Source: Patiria miniata
Lineage: Eukaryota > Echinodermata > Asteroidea > Valvatida > Asterinidae
Length of the DNA stretch: 64,000 nt
Assembly: GCF_015706575.1 (NCBI RefSeq)
Contig: NW_024037076.1
Span: 14,450,898 to 14,514,897 of the forward strand
Direction of reading: 5' to 3'
The notes below the pieces were generated by a model that searched no databases, was not told the origin of the DNA, and saw nothing but the letters and a program-made list of their open reading frames with translations. This document shows positions 40,840 through 52,800 of the stretch, piece by piece (the stretch's first letter is position 1; each line of letters starts with the position of its first letter). The position numbers and the translations under genes were made by a program.

Positions 40840-43800
40840 CGCCTTGAAGGGGCTGGTCTCGGTCTCGGTCTCGGTCTCGCAACTTCAGGTCTCGGTCTTG
40901 GTCTCGGTCTCGGACTATCCGGTCTCGACTACAACACTGCAAAATGTATTTGTAAATACACGTTTTATGTAACAAAGTTCACCCCACAATCTTCTTCACC
41001 CCATTTATGCACAGACTGAACCCTGCCAAACCAAACCTGAACTTAAACTTAAGAGTTAATCTGCCACACTCTGTGCACTTTTGCAACTTCTGAAATGCCT
41101 TTCGCAAGCTTTTATGTCACACAGACGGGGTTTGCCCGAAAGTCTGAAGCTAGACAATCTAAAGGTTTATTGATCCGATGGTTCGATAATTGGAACATAT
41201 AAATTGCCCATTAGTCCAAAAATGAAATCAGGTTTGTTAATCTGAGTATTTAATGCAATAGTCCGAAGGTTCAATAGTCAGAAACGAAAACAAGGTTCAA
41301 TAGTCCTAAGGTTCATTAATCCTTGTAGCTCCATGATTAATCTGAAACCACACTGGGTTCAATAGTCCAAATTTACAATAATGTTCAATGCTGTTAATTC
41401 GGACTGTATGCACCTTATAGTCGATTCAGACTATTGAACTTAATCGTCTATTCGGACTATCAAACCTTCAGATTATTGTACCTTATGCTTCTTTTTAATT
41501 AATTAGCCCTTCAGATTATCGAACCTTTGGACTAATGAACCCTTGGACTAACCAACTTTCAGGCAATCGAACCTTTGAACAATTGAGCTGTCACCACACA
41601 AACACCCATAAATGTTAATTTACTGAATCTTTCACTTTCATTTATTAAATTATTTCATATTTGTTTTCCATGCCAACAGACACATGTATCGGGCACTCAA
41701 TGGGCAGGGGTGGTGTGTGGCTCGGGGGACTTGAGCCCCTGGCCCCCCAATACCAAAACTAAAACAAAAAGGGGTGGGTAAAAAAGGATTAACAAAAAGA
41801 AAAGAGGCCTTAAGCTAGTATATGTAGGGCCTACATGACGCCAAAATGATGTGCAGCATCAGTTGGTGAAATCAAACATTTTAAATTAAACATTTGCATA
41901 AAACTGTTAGAAAGGGAGTTAAAAGTACATATACCTGAGTAGCACCCCCAGCTTAAAGGTAGATCCATTCCCCACTTCTTCCTCCGCCGAGGCATGGCTG
42001 TTTGAAAAAACACTTTTGAGCCCCTACAAATGACAATTCCGGGGTGCACCACTGTTCCATATATTTGTGATCCCAGACAAATCTGTGCATAGGGTCGAAA
42101 TGTTTTGTGGTTTTGGGCATGCATATGTTACATGTATATAGTTTGTGTACAACTTTTGATTAATTATCAAAGTATTAAGGGTGGGAACATGTTTTTCCCC
42201 TGCCAGATTGCAGATTGTTTTTCAATTTGAAGGAAAATGGCCAGTATACATTTTCAACTCTTTCGCTTCTAGCAAATGATATGCCACATATTTGAATAGG
42301 CATGTTTACTGGTTTATAAACTAATCAATATAGAATTTGTTACAGCCTATACTGAAAGGTTTACATAATTTCTTTGAATGTCTACGTACCCCATTCCAAG
42401 TCAGTTTTGATAATAGGTGATTTACTAGTGCCTTAAAATGCCTTGTCACAGTTCAGTTGCATAGAGTTCACCGCAGGACATTGTTTGCCCGTGACTCTTT
42501 CAAAGTATAAATAAAATGTGAAATCAGATTCTCAGAAGAGTTCAGTTTCTTATATATGTTGTAGTTCCTTTCTAAATTTTCAGTCCATCATTGGTAAAAA
42601 GATTACTCCTTTTTTTTTCTTGATTGCATACAGCCAACTGACACTGTGTCCAACGTGTCCAACAAGATTCTGGATGTCCTGACCATAATTGGTTGCATCA
42701 TATCCATAATGGCTCTGCTCATGGCTCTTGCATTCTTCATTTTCTTTAAGTAAGTGTATTTTGTGATATTTATTTGTGTGAATTAGTGAAGGAATATACA
42801 TCTAGCAAGCTTGAGTTGGGCCAAAAATACTTCTTTATTATGCAAAAAAATGTACTCACAATGGAAACCACAGACTGTACTCAACTAAATGCCTTAATAG
42901 AAAGTTAAAATAAGACACAGCCTGCACGTTCATTGCGTTTTCCAAAATGTAAGACAGTTTGTTTTTATCGAGGGGAGAAGGGGGTTCATGGTAAAGTGGG
43001 CAATTGCCCCCCCCCCCTGAAAATTGTTACAGTTTCCGGAAGTAAATTACATCGTTGAATATCTCCCTTGCACATTATCAGCTACACATATCTTTTACAT
43101 GTAGTTTTAATATTACAATAATTGGGTCCTGGGTCCGCCCTTGAGAGGGGGATGTACCCGATGTTCCCCAATACCTATGTTCCCCAATACCGATGTTCCC
43201 CGAAATCCTTAGGGTTAGGGTTAGGGTTAGGGCTAGGGATATATGGTAAGGATTTCGGGGAACATCGGTATTGGGTAACATAGGTATGCACCTCTTGAGA
43301 GGAGGGTTTGTTGTGGGACTATTGGTGAATGAATGTCACCATGAATGTCACCATGATGGGCCTGCAATTTTGTTTTTAGCAGAATTGACATTGGTTAACA
43401 AAGAGTCTTTTAATTTACTGGGGGGGGGGGGGCAGGCCCATTTCATTCTTTAAAATCAGCGAATCAATGCTGAAAATGTAGACATATTTTTTTTATCCAG
43501 ACGCTTGGCCTCCGTAAAATCAAAAAGTGGGGGGGGGGGGGGGGGGGGGGGGGGGCTCTGGTACCATCTTTCAATGGGGGCGCTTTTCAGATCTGATGAT
43601 CATGCACACTGTCGTATGTTACTGTGCAAATTACCCTCTTCACCCACGCTGACTACTTCTCTGTGTCCGAGTGTTGCAGACAGGTGGACATATAGGTCAT
43701 TATTATTACTATAATAATAATAATACGTGTAAAGGTACCATTAAGGAGACATGTTATCATAATATCTTCGCACGATGGGTTATGGCACATTTAAGTTTGA

Positions 43801-46800
43801 AAAAGTTGTGCACAAATCTATGGGGATGTCTCCCAAATGTCCAATCCAGGGTGATTACTATTACCACCATCAAGGCTGCATTTGTCCAACCACAGTCTCT
43901 ATAGCAATCTCAATGAAAAAATACAGTAATTCTTCAATAAGGAAATGACAGCACAGTTCAATTCTTGACTTAACTGGTGAACTGATACACTTTATTTGCC
44001 CAGATCAGCAGTGTTATGTTCTAGCCAGGGCCATCATTTTGTCATGGGCACGATCATGCAGGTGATTTTTTTTTGAGAAGTGATTGACGCCCTTGGTGCC
44101 GACAGCCTTTTAGGGAGAGCTAGGACCTATACCAGTTTGGCCTGGCTTGATTTGCACAGCGCTTTGTACAATGGTGCCTAGGGCCTACAAAACACTAGTC
44201 CACTGCCTGGACTGTTCTCGTGCGATCAATCGAGCGTGCGCCCCCACATGCGCCCGACCCGAGCCACTGCACGCGCATACATACAGCAGACTCTCACACC
44301 CGAAAACAGTTTTTTCTCCAGGCGTGTGTTTGTGGAGAGGGTGCCCTACTGGGTCTGTGACAAAAAAAACACCCCAAAACAAAACAAAAACGTCCAGAAT
44401 CTGGACTAACAAAACACTTAATGCGGGCCTGATAGCACCATGATTAAACTATGCGGCATGCAGTAATAATGGGCTCTCCCATTAAAGGAAGTAAAGTACA
44501 GTCAGGGTTGCAAGTACCTGCTACACACAAAAAAAGGGTCCAGAATTTGCATACAATTTTTTTATTACATTAAAACAAATTCACTACATGTTGAAAATAA
44601 TATGTAAGTCCCTGAAAGTTCAGAAAACACACCAAATCTTTCCAAACATTTCTAACTCCTAAAAAAGTCAGAAGAAGACAGAAAGTTGACAATGAAACAG
44701 AAAAGATATGTTTTTTTTTATTCCTGATATCATTGAAAGAATATATGAAACCAGTGTGGATAAGATAAAAAACAGAATACTTTGATTACAATTCGTCAGG
44801 TATGAGTGAACTGGTCCTCATGTGATGGTCGGTGTCTGCAGACTCTGCACTCAAGCTTCTTTCCAATCTGAATGTGATCCAAATCATTCATATTCAGTCA
44901 ATATTCCTGGTGTCTTGTGTACTGTATGATATTACCATGCTTCAACTAATTTTGCTTCTATAATGTTCCTTCAGGCAAATGTTTCAAAACATTGAAGGAC
45001 CTGTTTCAAGTTGCATAACATAACAAATCCGGTAAAGCTTGCTGATTTATAGAGTGTTGAATTATTTCCCAGTCACCAGTGGGGTTGACTCCTGTACTGG
45101 TGTAGAGTGTAGAGTTTATTTAGAATTAAAAGAGACTACAACTTCAGTATCCAAATACATGATTTCTATATTTTAACGTTTCACATGTCAATTCATGAAT
45201 GGTTCCCTACAGGCACAACACCTTGGATACTGAGCGTATTCTTATTCACCGCAATCTGATGGGAGCTCTCCTGGTTGCCATGGTGACATTTATGATTGGT
45301 TTGTACCTGACCAATGAACTGGTGAGAAAAAAGTTATATCATCAACACAGGTCTTCAGCCATAGTTTGCTTTCATATATACTCAGCATTCTCCATTTATA
45401 CAATGATGAATATGTATCCAAACCATACAAATACTTGGACCAAATATATTGCTACTTTATGTCTAGCAGGATAGATTATTTTGCGTGTTTGTATTCGAGC
45501 AACCATGACCTGTGATGCCAACTAAGTGCAACAAATAAAAATAAAGTATTTTGATTGCTACATTTTTACTTACACCGTGCATTCTGAACCAAACATTTTA
45601 ACCAATGATGCCACAGTTAGTTTGAAAAAAAAACCTGAACTGGAAACAGCTTTGTTCAGAGCACTTGTAACGTCTGACTTCATTCTTTTAGACCATATAT
45701 CAACTACATGGGCAGTTGGCGGGCAAAACAATCCTAATAAGCATCGTTCTCATGTTATACTCACAGTTCTAATGTCAACACCTTTAAACCACCCATATTT
45801 CAGGAGGTATCAATTTGTCATGTTTATGCAGATCAAGAATTGTTCTGTAAACAAATGTCATTCAAGACAAACTCTACACTGTACATACATTAATAAACAA
45901 GAAATGTTGGCATCAACATCAAAAACTGAACTGGGCACAGCTTTGTTCATATCCTGACTATCTGATGAAGATAGACAGTTATTGAGAGCTTGCTTCAAGA
46001 GCCATTGGCATGTTGTCCAACATTTAGGCTTATTCATTGTGCTAGATCTTGAAAGGAAAGTTACAAAATCTAAAGTGTATGATACATGAATTTCTTTCCT
46101 CTTGTTGTTATGCTGTTACTGTAGATACCATGCAAAATAGTTGCAGTGTTACAGCATTATCTGTACCTGGCTGTGTTTTGTTGGATGCTAGTGGAGGGCA
46201 TTCATCTGTACCGCCTTATTGTCACCGTATATGGCAGTGAGAAACAAATGGCCAAGGTCTACTACTGCATAGGATGGGGTGAGGAAATTGTCAAATATTA
46301 CCTTTGCAAATGCTCAGTCCGTATTTTATACGTCTATTTTATACTGTTTTAAAGGGGTATCTGCAATCAAATGTTAGAAATGTAATTTTGTTTTATATTA
46401 CTCCGCCTTTATAATGTTAGAAATAACTAGATTGTGTTTTCCATGTTTTGCTCATTTTTTGTGGTTAACTTTCTTGGAATAATGTGCCCCTCCCCCCTTT
46501 CTGATTGTTCCCAGACTCATGTTTCAGACTCATGCATGACCGTACATACTACCATAAATGTATATTGCACAGACACACTCACACTTGTATACGTTACATG
46601 CCATCAACAACATATTGTGTGTTTAATCAGTAAGCTTTCAATTAAAGGTATAGTCCATCATTTGTAATTTGTGCATTTTGTTCGTTTGAAGCAACAAAAG
46701 TGCTCAAAATCTAAAGAAGGGTGCTGAACAACTAACCCGATGAAGTTTCAGCTCAGCTTCAGCTATATATTTCGAGAAAAACAACATTCTAAGATCGCGA

Positions 46801-49800
46801 TTTCAAATCAAAAGTTGCTGAATCATGTTTTGAATTGGGCCTGAATTCAGCGTCCTAGACACTTTCTCACTGAGCCGATTGCAGCTACGCGATATCAACC
46901 GGGTGCGCGTGTGCGTCGTGTCACCGCTTGCGCGCTTCGCTGAATAAAAAAAGGAACTACTATCGGAAATTTCCAACGGTGCTTCTTAGGACGCACCGTT
47001 GGAAAGGCCTTCTTTCGTTGATTTCTTCAAATTAACAGCTTGCCAGAAGGAGTTATTTTACAGGGAGTTTAGTCTCCTTACTATCTTTCAACCAAGTATC
47101 TTTTTCATCAATAATTACGCCAGTCACTTTTGGATAGCTGCAAATGATGGACTCTGGCTTTAAGGGACCAGGGAATTAAACATTTCATGGGTCAAATCTG
47201 AACACAAACATGGCTGGTTGTGATGAATATTTCCACCCTCTTACATATTATATGACATTACAAGTGGACCAAAAAGCCTTGGAGATTATCATGTTTGAAA
47301 ACTCACAATAAAAATCCACAGTGAATGGGTGGATCAGTTTTCACTAAAATTGCACTTTCAATGGTTGGGTTTTCTCTGTTGTTGGTTTCAAAAACGCTAA
47401 GTAGTTAATCATGTCATCATTTATCAGTGACCCATCAACGAGGCCCTTATTTCGTGGTACGGTGGGTTCTGGTAAATTGACCAATAAAGGGAGGCGTAAG
47501 CTAGGGCCTTAGGAACCTCTTAAATAGCAGTGGAGAAACAACTGTGCATGCTATTATACATAGCAACTGCCTCTTAGCTGATTATCTGACCAATAGCTAG
47601 CACAATTCTTTTTCTATTGAAAGGGACCTTCATGATGGAATTCATAGCGTGCCCGGGCTGGTTTATAAGAGTCTTTTTAAAGTCTGTCGCACTTATGTTG
47701 AGTGCGTTTGATTACTTCCCCCAGCTTTATACTCGCGCCTGGCTCCTCGCGTGATGACAGACATGCGCAGTGGAGCTAAATAAACAAACGGTTTTGGGTA
47801 AAGTTTTCGTGCAAGGGCTGGAAAGTTGGACTTTGACATGACACAGGCTGCATCACATCTCTAGAGCTAGGTCTAGGGCCAGGCCCATTAAAAATACGCG
47901 GGGACGCGCTGGCAATAGATGTAGCTGTAGCTCTGGAAGCCCGCTTTGGATACGGGCTCAATGAGGCGCCCGCCGGACGTGACGTTGGCAGCCATGTTTG
48001 GCCTTATGGGATACTTACCCAAGTAACCGGCTCGGCAAGTCGGTTACTTGGGCCAGACTCGAGTAAGCGCGAGAAGTCACATGAGAGGTAAATCGAATGC
48101 TGTCGCACTTGCATGAGTTTGAACGCACTCAAAGTTAGACTGAGTTTTGCTATGTATGTGCCATTTGCTCTTTCAATGCTTTATTCGACTATATAGTATT
48201 TCAATTTGTTTGCAGTGTTGCCGATGGTGATTGTGGCAATATCTGCAGGTGTCAAATGGACAGATTACGGAGTGCCTGATCAAGTGTAAGTCAGACAAAG
48301 CCAAAGTGTATCTGAACTTGCCAGCCATTTATATGGAAGTGTAGATAGGACATGGTTAAAAATAAATCTAATTCGTACGTACGAATTACTCAACCGTACG
48401 TACGAATTACTAAATCGTACGTACGAATTAATAAACTGTACGTACGAATTAATAAATCGTACGTACGAATTAATAAATCGTACGTACGAATTAATAAACC
48501 GTACGTACGAAATACTACTTAGTACGTACGGATTACTAAAATTTGACAGAATGGATTTTTTGGCAGATTTCTGACAGAATTCTGCAAAAATGGTTATTTG
48601 ACAGAAAAACGGCAAATTTGAACCAAAAAGTGTACATTTGTTTTAAAAACAAACCCTTGCATAATGGGACAGGTTGGCTGGTCTAGGTGCTGAGGTTCAC
48701 TGGGAAACAGACTTCATCGTGGCCGGATCCGCGTTTTGCTCGAAATTTAACAATAATTTCACATGTTTATGTGACTAGATTGATTATTATGTAAATTGAA
48801 TTACATAATAATGATTAAGGAAATACTACCAATCTGCATTTGATTTTAAGTGTTTATAGTGTATTTTTAGCACTTCTGGGAAATTTGGCCGATTTTTGAT
48901 AAATCTGAGGACTAACTTTCATATCGGTCTAACTTAAAGTGAATGTACATCATTTGCTTTTGCTGCAATTTTCAGAAATTAATTGATTTGGAGGACTAGT
49001 ATGTTATATAAAATATTGTTAAACTGACTTGTTTCATGTTTTGGGCTTGTAGATGCTGGAAAAACCAAGAAAACCTATCATGTTCTTGAAGTCTGGTTTC
49101 CTGACCCCACTTAACATGAAACGATGCAATTAATACACTTTGGGGAATTTTAAGGTCAGAGAATCAGTCTAGCAGGCTTGCACCCCTTCACAGGTGTGTG
49201 ATCAATTGCAAAAAAAGTCAGAATAACTAAATTTGAAAAATTATTAAGAACAGTTTCTGAAAAAAAGCCCATTTTCTCCAACGCTGGTCGGCCGACCAGC
49301 GTTGGAAAAATACATTTTTTCTTGAAAATGTCAGCACACCAGGAGCCACGATTTAAAAGGATGCTTTTGACTGTCAGTCCCTAATAATTCTGTAAGGTAT
49401 TTCGTGATAATTTGATCATTTCGTGTTTTTTTTATGTTTACAATTGTTGTATTTTCCCTTTAAGTCAGAAGCACTGTTACTAATATGGTCCAGGAGTAAC
49501 TACATGACGACAGCGCCGAATTGGTATTTCGTACGTACGGATTGGTATTTCGTACGTACTGTTTATTAATTCGTACGTACGGTTTATTAATTTGTACATA
49601 CGATTTAGTAATTCGTACGTACGGTTTAGTAATTCGTACGTACGAATTAGTAATTCGTACGTACGGTTTAGTAATTCGTACGTACGAATTAGTAATTTGT
49701 ACGTACGAATTAGTGATTCGTACGTACGAATTAGTAATTCGTACGTACGGTTTAGTAATTCGTTCGTACGAATTAGATTTATTTTTAACCATGTCCTATC

Positions 49801-52800
49801 TACACTTCCATACATTTACGTATGAGCAGTGTTGTAAAGTTTCCACAAATTTTCAACAATCCATCACAGGTCAATCACAAGTCACCCAGTCTCAAGTCAA
49901 GTAAAAAAATGCAGGGTGTCTACCCCCCCCCCAAAAAGGTAACCCCAAACAAAGAGATTATATTAACAAGCTATGTACTTAATGACCACCGCTATTAATT
50001 TTAACATAAACTGGGGTATCGCTTCACAAGGTATTCAACAAAAACATGAACAAAACATAATTTCCATCAATTGATGATCTTGAGCTGCAGCGCCAGTTGC
50101 ATTTCAAACATCAATCAATGGAACATGTATCTTCCACATCATTGGCAGGTACAAAGCAGTGCATCCAAGATATCAATGGAAAGCTTAAAGAGGTTGTGGA
50201 ATGCTGAAAGTGGTTTTGTTTTTTATATTTTTTTTATTGTGGAGTAGACCCATATATATCATAATGACAAACTCCCATTCTTTTGTAATGTGCGTTTATA
50301 TGTTTATTAAACTGAAATTCATCGAGTAATTTGTTGGTCAGCGAGCGCATAATTGAAATCAACAGTCGTCGGGTTCTTCGTAAAATCAGAAAAATTGTGA
50401 CGTAATAAACAGGACTCGTCTATACTATGCTGCATAGGGAGTCCTGTTTATTACGTCACGATTTACTATGTTTTGTTTGCTGCTCCCAACGATGACTTTT
50501 ACACAATTGCACGTTCAGGTGGAAACAGGACCTGAAAAACAGCTCTCAAAAGTACCTTTTGTATTCATTTCATGACAGAAACAATAGTGGTTTTATTTCA
50601 TCACACCTTAGGCTACATATACCCGAAAAATGACGGAAATGTCTTCGAGCATTCCACAACCTCTTTAAGTTATTCATAAAACCTTAATAAAGATCAGTAA
50701 GTTAATGGTTTGTTTATTAATGGTTTTTTTATATTATCCCTTCGTGTGTGGGTTACTTTTGTGGGTTCCCTGTTTATTCTGTTACAAAAGCATTCCTTTG
50801 CTATTGTTCCTGGCCTGTTCCACAATGACTGGACTTGTGAATTGATTAGTGATTTAAAATTTGTAACTTAATAATGTAATTAACTTGACAACATAAGACT
50901 GATAAATGTCTGCTTCATAACTAGTGTAGCGTGATGGATACCTTTTAATCCCTATGTATGTTTTTATATCATTGAACTATAAGGTGTTTGTTTGTTTTGT
51001 TTTTCTTCTCCAGATGTTGGTTGAATCCTGTGAATGGCTTAATTTGGGCATTTGTTGGCCCAGCTTGTGCTATCATGCTGGTAAGAGCATTTTCCTGGAT
51101 CCATTTGTTTTATAAGCTCATGGGGTATACTTGTTCTTATTTCACAGATAAGGATTAGTGTGGTTGATTAGGGTCGAGTCACATGCATTGCTATAGGGGA
51201 TGTGGGTGTGGCATATCCCCCCACTATTAAATTTTGTTGGCAAACTTGTCTGTCTGTCGGCAAAATCCTACATCTGTTGGCAAATTTGTTGGTATGAGGT
51301 GTAGTGCCTCCTATTATCCTCTAGTGTCCATGATCATCCCCTGCGACCAGCGTCTCCTATTGGAAGATGGTGTCCGGTCTTCCCTCCCCCTTACTCACTA
51401 TTAATCTTTCGTGAAATGTGTGTTAATTAAAATGTTGCACAACTTACGCAATAAACTGTGGTGCAAGTGGAGTTACACCATTGTGTAAAGGTTTGTAAAA
51501 TCGGCTGCAGATTGATGATGAAGGACCATCCAATGTTCATGCACAGAGGTCATAGTGAGGGGCATGAACAAGTGTCTGCATCTTCATCCCTTAAAAATTC
51601 ATTAAAGAGCCATTTTCCCTTGAAATGACATTTAACTAAATTTTCACGGATTTTTCAACATATTAAGCAAGATTAGGAGTCTGTGAAAACACCCTTAAGA
51701 AGTCCTTTGTTTACCCATGGAAATAGACCCAGTGCACCGTTATGTATAACCAATGATAATCCTCAGTGGCCAGGGTCATTAAAAAAAGTGAAAATTCCCT
51801 TACAGGATTAGTCCTATATAAGCCCCATGTAAATGTCCATGAAACATCTCTTAAAGATTCTTTTCACAGAGAAATGGACTTTTAATGAATTTTTAAGGGA
51901 TGAAGATGTTCATAGATAGGGCCTCTTTTCCTACATCTGGTGCAGTTTTTCCAGGCTATTGAGGATATGAACGTTGTACTGCTTTTCCAAAAGTGGTCTG
52001 CTCTAAAGTACTTGTAGTATATAGACGTTTGAACAGAACGATTTCAAGGCAAGGTTCAAGCCTCGATCTACTCCAATGAACTAGCCCCTCCTAGTGCACA
52101 TGAGTGCAACAATATGTGCATCTCCATCTGTTTCAGCAGTGTAAAGTACATACATGTCAGTTTGATGTCGGACATTGGCTGCACAATCACGGCTATGATT
52201 AGTCAACAGCATTGATCTATTATTGACCATTATAACAAGTTGTTTTGTTCTTTTGAAGGTGAATTTTGTGGTGTTGGCATTGGTAATCAAGACGACAGTG
52301 ATGGCCTCCAAGGTGTGCAGTCAGGATAGTTTGACCAAAGTTAAGTAAGTCCAAATGCTGAGGAATATAATTGTGGGCTAACTCGGTCTAGTTTGACCAT
52401 TTAAAATACCTCCTGAGTCTTTTCCTGATTGGCCAAATATACGTATGATTGACAGATGTTTATTAATGAACATGTCAAGTCATATCATGCTTTTCTTGAA
52501 TCATACTTGAATTGTTTGAATCATCTGAATACCAGAAACATGGAAAACATTCAAAGTGTTGAATATTGGTGTTAATTTCTGTGCAACAGTAGAAATCTCT
52601 CTAGATATCCAAACATATCTCAGGTTAAAATGGAATTCCAGCAGGTTAAGTGCAGGCAGATACACGGCCACGCAGTTAGTTAACATTTCCACAAGCAGTA
52701 CATATACACATGCAATTGACCATGTGATAACACAAACTGTTGATCTTTGATGTATGATTGTTTTCTTAGGACTGGATTGCGTAGCTCCCTTGTGTTGCTA

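Noticed and set aside
43209..43238. Chromosome end or telomere fusion
   Set aside because: Only about five units, embedded in a hairpin, with normal gene sequence on both sides.
45199..45957. Extra exons or a separate gene in introns 16-17 from read-through frames
   Set aside because: The frames beyond the 45213-45321 exon have no acceptor/donor pairs that fit the phase and do not resemble receptor sequence.
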